A stretch of 64,000 nt of DNA, from the NCBI GenBank assembly GCA_039090855.1, contig CM077034.1:13591970-13655969 (forward strand). The letters run 5' to 3'. How positions within the stretch are numbered: position 1 is the stretch's first letter; each line of letters starts with the position of its first letter. A model generated the notes under the pieces. It was not told where the DNA came from and did no database searches. It was given only the letters and a program-made list of their open reading frames with translations. The position numbers and the translations under genes were made by a program. The DNA is from Macrothele yani. Its lineage: Eukaryota > Arthropoda > Arachnida > Araneae > Macrothelidae. This document shows, piece by piece, positions 21,836 through 32,044 of this stretch.

Positions 21836-23022
21836 CAAAGAATATAAACGCTTCGCGTGAAGAAGCTCAACTCTCGTAGAGATAATGTAAAACAGGCGAC
21901 AGCAGCGCCACCATGTAATGCGGCAGCAGATGCTCTGCGGGAAAGTTAACATTCAGGCGCAAAAAGCGTAGGAGACACGGGACGGGAAGCCTATTTCACG
22001 GAAAGGAAGCTAAGCTTTGATCTGCGACTGTTTCCTTCGGTCTCATTGGGTCTACTAAAGCATTTTTTTTTTTTTTTTTTGTTCTTTTCTGAGTATCCCT
22101 CCTGTCCCTTCTTTTGGTGAAACAAATATATACATTAGCAATTAATATTATTTTAAGGAAATTTTAGCAGTTTTATTCTCACTTTAAGCACCGTAGTAAT
22201 ACCAGGTTGCTTGGCATGAATTTCATATTTACAATATACCTTAAATGTCAAAAATGCTGAGGCTGGTTTCCCAGTAGCAGCCATAATAATTTAAAAAAAA
22301 AAAAAAAAAAAGCAAAGACAACCGCAGTTTCCCAAAGCTACAATTTTTTTTTCTACCCTTCCGAAGTTTGTAAATTAAACGCACTGCGCTGGAGAAATTT
22401 TCTCAACAGATCGGAAAAACATCCGTTCGTATCTGAGTAGGTTCGAACCTGGGCCGCTGGCGTGATAGCTGAGCTCTCTACCTACCGGACTAACTCGCCA
22501 CGCTTGAGTGTATGCTTAAAGCTGTCTGTTTGGTATGCATTGTGTAATCGAATGCTTCCCTCTTTCATTTTACAATATTACGAGGTATTTTTCATAAAAG
22601 TCAGTTTCATATAATTGATAAATTAATTTTTTCAACGTAACGATAGCTTTTTTTTTCAGCAAACGTTGTTTTAATGGTTTTCCAGGATATTTGTTTCAAA
22701 CGGTTTCAAATTTGTTCTTGTTATTCATCCACTCCATTCCATGAATTGTTATTCATCGGAATGCAGTGGGTGTATTTCATGGCTGTAATATAAGCGCAGA
22801 TCTAGATGAGAACAACAAAACCTTTGAACAAAACGCCAACACAAACAAGCGTTTATATTCTTTGAACACAAACACGCATGCTCAGTCTAACTCAGTCTGC
22901 TCGGCATCCTGCGGCATCAGCCTGTAATGTTGGCTTCTGTGTAGTAATTCTTTGCCGCATAATATAGTGGCGCTAGTTACGTCTCGCTGAGCCTTGCCTT
23001 CTTATCAGTTAGATATTCTTTG
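21836..23022. mobile_element. hAT- or P-like non-autonomous element with TIRs, copy 1
   Basis: The left end is CAAAGAATATAAACGC and the right end is the inverted AGTTAGATATTCTTTG. Flanks share GTTCTGG (21829-21835 and 23023-23029), close to an 8-bp duplication. The interior near each end is a diverged reverse complement of the element at 34065-34744. A perfect inverted copy of the left terminus also occurs internally (22849-22864), suggesting nesting or a composite. A tRNA-like sequence lies inside at about 22430-22504. No transposase is encoded. Confidence 0.6.
22430..22504 (-). other. tRNA-like (SINE head) inside hAT-like element
   Basis: On the minus strand box A-like TTAGTCCGGTAG and box B GGTTCGAACC are spaced as in a tRNA. 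The body differs from SINE family A, so it is likely another tRNA-derived SINE or a tRNA pseudogene. Confidence 0.5.
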
Positions 23023-24058
23023 GTTCTGGTCTCGTGACCTGTTGCCATGGTGACGCAGCTATTTTTAGCATTCTCTTCTCATTGGGTGAAAGACAGGCTA
23101 TGGTAATGACGCAATGCTAAATGACGTAGCGACACTTTTAAAGTTCGGAGTTTTCCGCAAGCATACGTGAGTACCTATGTAAATATAGGCTTTCGCCTGG
23201 AATATAAAAAGCAAAGAGAGAAAATGCGAGGGCGTTCGTCCGCGAATTGTTCGACCACTTCTAAATGACCTACAGATCTGAAAATTCGCATGCTGATATC
23301 CAGATACCTAGAAAAGTACGAAACCAAAACAAAAAATAAATCAAAATGGCGGCTTTGGAACACTGTCTGCTTGAATTTTTCGCGAATTGTTTGACCGCTT
23401 CTAAATGACTTAGAGATCTGAAAATTGGCAAGTCTGAACCCCTCTGGGCACCAAGAGCGTGTTAACGCGTTTTCATTGTCCGTCCCGCAAGCGCCAAGGG
23501 CGTCTGAACTCGTCCTGAAATCGGTGTCCCAATAGCGGCTTGAGCGAGCTGAGACGGCCTGCAAAATATTTTCCAACATCGCCAAGAGCGAGTTAAGACG
23601 TTTATTCCTTTCCCCAGGGTGGTAACCTAAGACACGCCCCCCCCCCATGTCAGTTGTTAATTAATGAATGGAGTTTAACCAAACAAAATCCGGTGACCAA
23701 AAGAGTGCGAACAAAGGCTCCCTATCCCCTATGACGGGCTCTTAGAGGAAAACATCAGGGCTATGTGAAATGGTAGAAGTAGAATTGCGTCACACGGGAG
23801 TTCTTTAAATTCTTCTCAGGCTTTTACTATACCTTTCGTTAACATATGTGCACATAACAAGTATTTACCTTGTAACTTACAGAATACCTGTGAGGCATGA
23901 GGACTAGATAGTAAAATACTTTAAACGATAAACTGCTAAACTAACGTTCAGGTATAAAAAAATATATATATCGGAAACTTAATTAATAAACTCCCTATAA
24001 CCAGCACTGATTGCGCACTCCGTATACAGCCTATTTTGGATAACAACGCGTATGTCTT
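23023..24058. other. Intergenic with a short direct duplication
   Basis: A ~50-bp block starting GCGAATTGTTCGACC (about 23237) recurs about 145 bp later as GCGAATTGTTTGACC. A 157-codon minus-strand frame over this duplication has no recognisable domain and is not supported as a gene. Confidence 0.5.
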
Positions 24059-24637
24059 ATAACGAAGTAAATTTCTTCGTCATTTTTGGTCTACGCCGGG
24101 ATTCGAACCCGAGTCCGCTTATTCCGGAACAAGTCGCTCTACCAACTGAGCTACGAAGACGTTCAATCTGATTCCTATCTGCCTTTATGACGTGTGCGTC
24201 CTGCTGGCAGGTACGTCACATCTCCCCCCCCCGGAAAGAGGGCCGGGGGCATGTCCCATGGGTCAGCCGTGACCATGAATCGTTGTAGGCAGCCATCCAC
24301 TGTAGAACGTGCACTTGAGAACTCCCAGTCAATCTGCTGTGTGGAATGCAACGTCACACACATTTATTTTTCGAAGCGCTGGAGAAGGGATTCTCTGATT
24401 TTTCCTATCTCGCGGTGTGGAAATAACATCACACCAATGCGAGATTTTGAACAGCCGGGTCATCCGGATGCCATTATAACGAAGTAAATTTCTCCGTCAT
24501 TTCTGGTCTACGCCGTTATTCGAACCCGAGTCCGCTTATTCCGGAACAAGTCGCTCTACCAACTTAGCTACGCAGACGTTTATTCTGACTGAAATCTGCC
24601 TTTATGTCGTGTGCGTCCTGCTGGCAGGTACGTCACA
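24059..24637 (-). mobile_element. TRIM-type miniature LTR element, copy 2
   Basis: Same structure as 2653-3237 on the opposite strand: 5' LTR about 24474-24637, internal ~250 bp, purine tract (C-run at about 24224-24231 on the plus strand), 3' LTR 24059-24220. The primer-binding region reads TGGCATCCGG, so the lysine-type site seen in copy 1 is damaged. tRNA-like segments lie at 24088-24160 (well preserved; box A TAGCTCAGTTGG, box B GGTTCGAATCC, acceptor halves GTCTTCG and CGTAGAC) and 24505-24577. No matching target duplication was found. Confidence 0.75.
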
Positions 24638-24714
24638 AACCATGGGAGGGGAAGGGAACAGATTCGCATGACAAGTGTTCCAGAAAAGGCAAGACAAATG
24701 TCATTTCAAATTAA

Positions 24715-24900
24715 AAACAGAGATGTGGATAAAACTGGAAAAACGGTTACCGGAAAAGAAATCCAAGGAAAAAAGATCCACGGAAAAAAAAAGCCAGGAA
24801 AAAAAAATACAACGGAAAAATGATCCAGGGAAATAAAAGCCAAAGGAAAAAAAAAACAAGGAAAAAAAAGTCCATGGAAATAAAATCCAACGGCTTCTTT
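24715..24900. repeat. GGAAAAAAAA-type simple repeat
   Basis: Short units of CCA(A/C)GGAAAAAAAA recur. Their reverse complement appears at 25965-26095 (TCCGTGGATTTTTTTTCC type), making a long, loose inverted pair about 1.1 kb apart. Confidence 0.7.
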
Positions 24901-24954
24901 GATGTAGGTTAAACCAGTAAGAAACTTAGGGAGTCATATAAAAATGTACATAAA

Positions 24955-25740
24955 AAAAAAAAGTTCTCACTTCTCAAAGATTACAAGGATACCATGATTT
25001 GTTTCCATGGTGGTTCGAGCAATTGGAGGACGTACAAAAATTGCACTTTTGATTTTCTTTTGTCCACTTCCATGTTGGGTGACCTTGTAGGAAATTTAGG
25101 GGTCGTACAAAAATTGCGCTTTTGATCCCCCGTCCCCCAGAAATTTGGTGAAGTCTGTAAAAGGGATACGAGGTGCTTGGTTTCATTTTTTAACATTGGT
25201 GCTTGGTTTCGACGGCTCTAACCCCAACTTCCGTAATTTTATATTCTGGACCTCTACAGTCGGTCAGTGTATTCTCAATGTTACCCCTGAGGAGCTCTTA
25301 GAAACATGGGATGGGATTCACCCCACCCTCCTGAAAATTCGTGGTTGTGTACAGAATCATTATAAAGCATGATACTAATGTTTACAGCTCTACGTCCATT
25401 TTAAAATTTTGGGGGAATCCCCGCCCCCCCAGCTCACGGACGCTTCAAGGGGAACATCGTGGATACACTGACAGACTCCAGTGGCCCAGAATATAATATT
25501 ACGGAAGTTGGAGGTAGAGCCTCCCCCCCCCCCACCCCTCCCAAGTGTACCTCGGATCCTCGGCAATTTATTTCTTCGAATTAAAGAACAATTCTCGCTT
25601 GGCTTACATGGAACGTTTTCTCGAAATTCGTTTGTTTGGAGTTCCCAATTCAATTGTCATTATAGACCCAGAAACGGCAATCTTTATAGACCGACCCCCT
25701 TTAACGTTTGTGGCCAGTTGCCCTAAACTCAAATGAACCG
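24955..25740. repeat. Dispersed repeat family D, copy 1
   Basis: Contains GTGAAGTCTGTAAAAG, CTTCCGTAATTTTATATT, CTGTCAGTGTATCC-like and TTGGAGTTCCCAATTCA motifs, which recur in several orientations at 40490-41580. C- and G-homopolymer runs are frequent. No coding region is supported. Confidence 0.65.
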
Positions 25741-26454
25741 GCATGAAAATTCAGACACAAAAAAAAGAGTTCTTTCCCTTCGTTAGGCACCTTCGAAAAC
25801 TGCAATGCTGAAAAAATTGTCACACATTCAAATGTGTTCTTCGGAGGAACAGCAATTGGTGTCCGGCCCCTTAATCAAAACCATGTGGCAAGACCCCCCT
25901 CCCCTTAATCCGGCCCTGGGTCGATCATGTAAATGGATAACTGTTTCGTTACAGTTGGGTTTGATTTCCCTGGCTTTTTTTTTCCATTGGCTTTTTTTTC
26001 CGTGGATTTTTTTTCCATAGCTTTTTTTTCCGCTGACTTTTTTTTTTCCGTGGATCTTTTTCCCTTGGATTTTTTTCCTAGATTCTGGAAAAACACAGCA
26101 GGGTAATGTGAAATTAATGTTAAACAGGGTACACAGTGAACAAAGTACGCATTTCAAAAAGGAATAAATCCAAAAGGAAAAATCACTAAATGCTGTTCTT
26201 GAAATAAAAAAATTATCATCCTTTCTTCTTTCTCACATCGACCTAATTTCTTGATAAACGGAGGTTTCAGGAAACTAAAGCACTGGGAAAAAAATTACGA
26301 TCAATGACGCACTTGCAAACCAATATTCATACATTGTCGCCTCAACCCCAGAAATTAAATTCTGAAATCGCCACTACAAATCATTTGGATATGCGATAAC
26401 TCATTTGAGTCAGCCAGAATAGCAAAGCGGCACTCTTGTAAACCTTTTTTTTTT

Positions 26455-26635
26455 CGATTGAAGAACGAACGCCTTCAGCAATTCAATGGGCTATAAGCAG
26501 TCGCCCGACATTAATTTAGAGCCACTACTTCCGTGGAAAGGGGAATGGTGGAGAGCCGTTGTCGTAAGACAAACACAACATCCATGCCTCGTCAGAGTTT
26601 CGAACCCGGACCAACCTCGGACAAATGGTCCGAAG
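26455..26635 (-). mobile_element. SINE family A, diverged minus-strand copy
   Basis: CAATTCAATGGGCTATAAGC followed by a decayed ACCCTAAATTAGGG body and an antisense box B-like TTTCGAACCCGGACC. It is older than the other copies. Confidence 0.7.
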
Positions 26636-26674
26636 TTAGGGCTCAGACGACGACTCCACCAGCGTGGCGTGGTT

Positions 26675-26675
<1 letters not shown>

Positions 26676-26705
<30 letters not shown>
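26676..26705. repeat. (TG)n microsatellite
   Basis: About 15 TG units between two SINE copies. Confidence 0.95.
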
Positions 26706-26708
<3 letters not shown>

Positions 26709-26881
26709 CATCAGGAATAATTAAGATCGTTGCGAAGGTTTCACCATGTCTTTTGGTCTAAGCGATGGCCTCTGATCATTCGTCTGAAAGGGGTCCGGGT
26801 TCGAATCCCGGTGAGGCATGGATGTTGTGTTTGTATTACGGCACTGGCTCTCTCCCTTCCCTGGAACCAGTGACCCTAAAT

Positions 26882-28446
26882 TAATATTAAAAGAAATCCG
26901 TCTTGTTGCACGATGATATTTATTCAGCTAAAAAATGAAATCTATATACAGTTTAAAAACACATGAGCACTTTCGGTGTCACATTGACACCTTCATCAGA
27001 TGTAATTTCACCATGTGGCTACATGCTGGTCTTAAGTACGTGGAGTAGATGCATCATGGGAAAGGTAATGTCAATGTCACATGATATACCAGATAACAAG
27101 ACAATCAAAAAAAGGCATAGTTAGCCAATGATCACTTAACAGAAGCAATTGCTATTGTGCTGTCCTTCCCAACAAGATTGCTCCAAGGTTCAGGTAAAAC
27201 ATAAGGATAATAGTCATTACAGCAACTTGTATTATAAGCCGAAATATAGAGGCTTTCTGCAAATAACAAGGAATGAACAGAGTTAGGTGTGTTTATGATT
27301 TTAGCGTTGTCCCAGTCTGGGATGGAATTTCCAGCACTTATGGTTCTTGCAAAAGAGGTGCTTTGGTGATTCATTTTTAGATCATATCTGTGTTCATTTA
27401 ATCTCAAATCCAAATTTCTTTTGGTAGAACCCACATAATGATTGTTTAGTTCACCAGAGATAGTGTCAAGCATAGGAATAACATACACACCCCATTTTTT
27501 TCCTTTGTCAATTTTGTCACGATCATTGCGGATAATGGTATATAGATTGCATGATCGTATTCCAAATTGTATTTTATGACGAGAACATATGTTGGTAAGG
27601 AGGTTTACAATATGTGGATTAAAATCAACAGATCCAACATACTTTTTAGGCACCTGCTCACTAATTAAAGCAGTTGACATAGAAAACCGTACTTTATTGT
27701 GCACTCCCCTAACTACGTTGTCCGGGTAACCATAGTTTTTAGCAAGGGATGATATCCATTGTAGTTCTTGAGCTCTGGCGAAATGGCTAGAAGAATGTGA
27801 ATATGCTCTTCTAAATAGGAAGTGCAGAGCAGAAATTTTATGCTGAAAAATGTGAGCAGAGTTGTACGGAATTAGAGTGGGTGTGGATGTAGGTTTTCGA
27901 TAAACAGCAAAAGACAGGGAATTGTCAGAAGGGGTACGAGTAATTTGAAAGTCAAGATAAGGTAAGACGAAATTATTTTCAAGTTCTATCGTGAGTTTGA
28001 TGGAGGGGTATTGAGCAGACATAGCGTTGACAAACTGCTGTAACTGATTTATGGTATATGGCCAAATTACCAAGATGTCATCAACGTAACGGATATAGAG
28101 ACTAGGTTTTTGTGGGAATTCTTGTATGACTTTATTTTCAATATGCTGTAGAAGAATTTCCGCTAAGACTGCGGATAAAGGTGAACCCATGGCTGTCCCG
28201 TCGGTTTGTTGGTAAAATATGTTCTGAAATTTGAAAAATGAACGCTTTTTAATGAGATGAAGAGCAAGACCAGCATGTAGCCACATGGTGAAATTACATC
28301 TGATGAAGGTGTCAATGTGACACCGAAAGTGCTCATGTGTTTTTAAACTGTATATAGATTTCATTTTTTAGCTGAATAAATATCATCGTGCAACAAGACG
28401 GATTTCTTTTAATATTAGTATTTATGCACGAATTATAGTGTCAACC
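26882..28446 (-). mobile_element. Penelope-like element with inverted terminal repeats
   Basis: The element has 152-bp inverted copies of its terminal (pLTR) sequence at 26882-27033 and 28266-28417, a 29-bp extra tail (28418-28446) and a 12-bp target duplication. Both termini contain a hammerhead-like core: CTGATGA, a GGTGTC/GACACC stem, then GAAA (plus strand 28300-28328; minus strand 26999-26971). Inverted terminal arrangements, extra tails and hammerhead motifs are known for Penelope elements. The reverse transcriptase is 5'-truncated. Confidence 0.85.
27132..28364 (-). CDS. Penelope reverse transcriptase / GIY-YIG endonuclease, 5'-truncated
   Basis: A 410-codon minus-strand frame. Residues 1-~33 are translated from the inverted terminal repeat and are not original. 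From ~34 the Penelope reverse transcriptase is clear: FYQQTDGTAMGSPLSAVLAE (motif B region), IRYVDDILVIW (catalytic YVDD, motif C), LPYLDFQI and VYRKPTSTPTLIP. The C-terminal third has a GIY-YIG endonuclease: WGVYVIPMLD, HYVGSTKRNLDLRLNEHR, and a downstream FAESLYIS glutamate region. The N-terminal fingers and motif A are missing, so the product should be inactive for polymerisation although the endonuclease frame is open. An ending at TIAIASVK just beyond the endonuclease is normal for the family. Confidence 0.9.
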   Translation of the reverse strand: MKSIYSLKTHEHFRCHIDTFIRCNFTMWLHAGLALHLIKKRSFFKFQNIFYQQTDGTAMGSPLSAVLAEILLQHIENKVIQEFPQKPSLYIRYVDDILVIWPYTINQLQQFVNAMSAQYPSIKLTIELENNFVLPYLDFQITRTPSDNSLSFAVYRKPTSTPTLIPYNSAHIFQHKISALHFLFRRAYSHSSSHFARAQELQWISSLAKNYGYPDNVVRGVHNKVRFSMSTALISEQVPKKYVGSVDFNPHIVNLLTNICSRHKIQFGIRSCNLYTIIRNDRDKIDKGKKWGVYVIPMLDTISGELNNHYVGSTKRNLDLRLNEHRYDLKMNHQSTSFARTISAGNSIPDWDNAKIINTPNSVHSLLFAESLYISAYNTSCCNDYYPYVLPEPWSNLVGKDSTIAIASVK

Positions 28447-28559
28447 GACCCTAAATTAGGGACGGGCGACTGCCTATAGCTTATTGAGTTGCTCACGGTG
28501 GTCGTTAAACCTCCAAACAAAAAAAAACAAAAAAAAAAAAAAATACACACACACCCGAC

Positions 28560-29385
28560 AGTCTTCAGCCAGTATCCTCCATACAGCCTGTTTTCCAATT
28601 TCATCCACCCATCTCCCACGTGGACATTTTGTGGAAAGGGGAGAGGGAGGCTTTACCATAACTTGCCACGATGAACGGAACAGTCCCCCATAGGAAAACT
28701 CCCCCACCTTTTTCACTCAGGGACCATGCACAAATTGCATTTGACACCAAATATCGAATGTGGGGGAGATTTCCGTGGTAATCATTTCCATTTCCAGCTG
28801 TTTAAAAAAAAAAAAGGCAGACGAACAATTTGCACAAATATGTGGAGGGAAATTCCGAGGTCGGCATATGAAACATTTTTTGCTGTTTATATTAAAAAAA
28901 ACTGTCTTGCAAGTAGCTGGATGGATGAGTAGGGGGAAATTTCCGGGTTAGTATTTCAACTGTTACTGTGCTATTTAGTGAAAAAACGGTTTTGCAATCA
29001 GCTGGCTGACAGGGTGGACGAAAATTCCGGGGTCGGCATTTCAAACTTTTATTTATGTTTAGGGTAAAAATCGGTTTACGATTAGCCGAGTTGGATGGGA
29101 GAGATTTCTGAGTTTGTATTTCCATTCTTACAGCGGTTTTTAATGGAAAACGTGTCTTACAGTCAGCAGGCTGACAAGGTGCAGGGTGGGGGAAATTTCC
29201 GGTGTCATCATTTATATTTTCATCCACTTTAAAGCAACATGAAGCCGTACAAGTAACACAAACAAGTGAGGGAAATTTCTATGGCCGGCATTTCAAACCT
29301 TTATCGCAGTTTAAAAACTGGATGAAGTGGGGGAAATTTCCGGGTCAGTATTCTGACTGATACCGGTTTTTTTTGTTTTTTTGTT
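28560..29385. repeat. Left arm of diverged inverted repeat (~75-bp modules)
   Basis: Modules of about 75-100 bp share GGGGGAAATTTCCGGG and AGCAGGCTGACAAGGTG-like motifs. The same modules in reverse orientation fill 31190-31900, forming an imperfect inverted repeat around the SINE and its 51-bp array. The distinctive GGACCATGCACA / TGTGCATGGTCC pair marks both outer ends (near 28720 and 31830). Confidence 0.65.
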
Positions 29386-29386
29386 T

Positions 29387-29600
29387 TTTTTGATTGGAGG
29401 TTTAACGACCACCGTGAGCAACTCAATGGGCTATAAGCAGGCGCCCGTCCCTAATTTAGGGTCACTGGTTCCAGGGAAGGGAGAGAGCCAGTGCCTTAAG
29501 ACAAGCACAACATCCATGTCCCACGGGATTCGAACCAGGACCCCGTTCGGACGAATGAACAGAGGCCATCGCTTAGACCACTGCGCCACCGGGTCGGCCG
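29387..29600 (-). mobile_element. SINE family A, full minus-strand copy
   Basis: T-rich tail, GGAGGTTTAACGACCACCGT, body and tRNA-like head ending TGCGCCACCGGGTCGGCC. Its head borders, and is the source of, the 51-bp array that follows. Confidence 0.85.
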
Positions 29601-30770
29601 GATGAATGATCAGAGGCCATTGCTTAGACAACTGCGCCACTGGGTCGGCCGGACGAATGATCAGAGGCCATTGCTTAGACAACTGCGCCACCGGGGCTGC
29701 CGGACGAATGATCAGAGGCCATTGCTTAGACAACTGCGCCACTGGTTCGGCCGGACGAATGATCAGAGGCCATTGCTTAGACAACTGCGTTACTGGGGCG
29801 GCCGGACGAATGAACAGAGGCCATTGCTAAGACAACTGCGCCACCGGGGCGGCCGGACGAATGATCAGAGGCCATTGCTCAGACAACTGCACCACCGGGT
29901 CGGCCGGACGAATGAACAGAGACCATTGCTCAGACAACTGCACCACCGGGTCGGGCGGACGAATGAACAGAGGCCATTGCTTAGACAACTGCGCCACCAG
30001 GGCGGCCGGACGAATGATCAGAGGCCATTGCTTAGACAACTGCGCCACCGGGTCGGCCGGACGAATGATCAGAGGCCATTGCTTAGACAACTGCGCCACC
30101 GGGTCGGCCGGAAGAATGAACAGAGGCCATTGCTCAGACAACTGCACCACCGGGTCGGCCGGACGATTGATCAGAGGCCATTGCTCAGACAACTGCGCCA
30201 CTGGTTCGGCCGGACGAATGATCAGAGGCCATTGCTTAGACAACTGCGCCACCGGGGCGGCCGGACGAATGATCAGAGGCCATTGCTCAGACAACTGCAC
30301 CACCGGGTCGGCCGGACGAATGAACAGAGACCATTGCTCAGACAACTGCACCACCGGGTCGGGCGGACGAATGAACAGAGGCCATTGCTTAGACAACTGC
30401 GCCACCGGGTCGGCCGGACGAATGATCAGAGGCCATTGCTTAGACAACTGCGCCACCGGGTCGGCCGGACGAATGATCAGAGGCCATTGCTTAGACAACT
30501 GTGCCACCGGGTCGGCCGGACGAATGAACAGAGGCCATTGCTTAGACAACTGCGCCACCGGGTCGGCCGGACGATTGATCAGAGGCCATTGCTTAGACAA
30601 CTGCGCCACCGGGTCGGCCGGACGATTGATCAGAGGCCATTGCTTAGACAACTGCGCCACCGGGTCGGCCGGACGAGTGATCAGAGGCCATTGCTTAGAC
30701 AACTGCGCCACCGGGGCGGCCGGACGAATGATCAGAGGCCATTGCTTAGACAACTGCGCCACCAGGGCGG
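29597..30770 (-). repeat. 51-bp array derived from the SINE promoter head (~23 units)
   Basis: Each unit on the minus strand reads GGTGGCGCAGTTGTCTAAGC then AATGGCCTCTGATCATTCGT, the first ~51 bp of SINE family A including its box A. There are about 23 units with few substitutions. As 51 is a multiple of 3 and stops are absent, long frames exist on both strands; they are not genes. Confidence 0.9.
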
Positions 30771-30777
30771 CCGCGCG

Positions 30778-31900
30778 CGCTTTTTCGTGAAAAACGGTCT
30801 GACAATAAGCAGGCTGACAAGGTGGGGGAAATTCCTGGGAGGAGGAGGAGGAGGGGGCTCAGCCTAGAGGTCTGCACGGGCCTTAATTTGGAAAACCCGA
30901 CCAGGCCCGTATATTTCTCCTGTTTCCAAGGCCCGAGATCGGCGCTAAAACTTCAACAATTACTAAAACACGAATTCGACAACTGGTGCACTCGGTCATT
31001 CGACTCCTGAAGAGTTTTCAATTTCTTAATTGCTGCACGTATTCTATTACAATAAACGTTAATTCTGAATATTTCTGTGACTCTGTATAAGTCACGTGAC
31101 GTCTGGGATGTGGGGCTTGTATACTCAAAGGTATTGCAGACAAACGAAAATTTCCATGTCTTTCGAATTTTCTGTTTTCAAATTATCATTGCCTACCACC
31201 GGACCCGGAATTTCACTCCAACCTGTCAGCCTGCTGATTGCAAGACCTTTTTTCACGAAAAAGCGCGATAACAGTCAAAATACTCACCCAGAAATTTCCA
31301 CCACCTCATCCAGCTATTTGCAGTACTGTAAACTGCGATAAAGGTTTGAAATGACGACCCGGAAATATCCCTCACATATTTGTGTAAACTTGTACAGCTG
31401 AATGTTATTTTAAAGTGGATGAAAATAAAAATGATGACACCGAAAATTGCCCCCACCCCAACCTGAAAGTCGAAATGCCGACCCCGGAACTTTCCCCTAC
31501 CCTGTCAGCCCACTGATTGTAAGACCGTTTTTCACAAAAAAGCGCGTTAAGAGTTGAAATACTAAACCGGAATATTCCTCCACCCGTCAGCCTGCTGACT
31601 TTAAGACACGTTTTCCATTAAAAACTACTGTAAGAGTGGAAATACTAACCCGGAAATTTCTCCTACCTCATTAAGCCACTTTCAAGACAGTTTTTTTACT
31701 ATAAACAGCGATAAATGTTTGAAATGCCGTCCCCAGAAATTTCCCCTACATATTTGTGCACGCTGTTTTGCTACATCTTGTTTTAAACACCCCGGAAATC
31801 TCCATGTTCGATATTTTGTATCAAAAGCAATATGTGCATGGTCCCTGACTGAAAAAAGTGGGGCAGTTTCCCTGTGGGGGACTTTTCCTATGGGGAACTT
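30778..31900. repeat. Right arm of the diverged inverted repeat
   Basis: A short same-orientation module (30778-30850, TAAGCAGGCTGACAAGGTGG) is followed by ~340 bp of unrelated sequence. From 31190 the modules appear in reverse orientation (CCGGAAATTTC and GTCAGCCTGCTGA motifs), mirroring 28560-29385. Confidence 0.6.
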
Positions 31901-32044
31901 TTCCGAAAGTGGGGGACTTTGGAACTTTTCTGATCACCCGATCCACGCCGGTCCAGCGGGTTGGTAAATATAGGATAGCACTTTTCCTAATTGGTACACT
32001 GATACCGCTACGATCGTCAGGGCGTCTGTGTGTGTGTGTGCGTA

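Larger units (their letters stand above)
26750..28525 (+). mobile_element. SINE family A split by a Penelope insertion
   Basis: The 5' part (26750-26883) and 3' part (28447-28525) together make one SINE. GACCCTAAATTA is present at both edges (26872-26883 and 28447-28458), a 12-bp target duplication made when the Penelope element between them inserted. Confidence 0.8.

Noticed and set aside
23175..23648. 157-codon minus-strand ORF as a gene
   Set aside because: It overlaps a local direct duplication, begins in a G/C homopolymer and shows no domain.
24611..26157. Lys/Gly-rich repeat proteins (KKIHGKK type)
   Set aside because: They are translations of GGAAAAAAAA simple repeats in either strand.
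29602..30867. 421-codon and ~310-codon frames on both strands over the 51-bp array
   Set aside because: The repeat period is a multiple of three and the unit is the head of a SINE; there is no protein signature.
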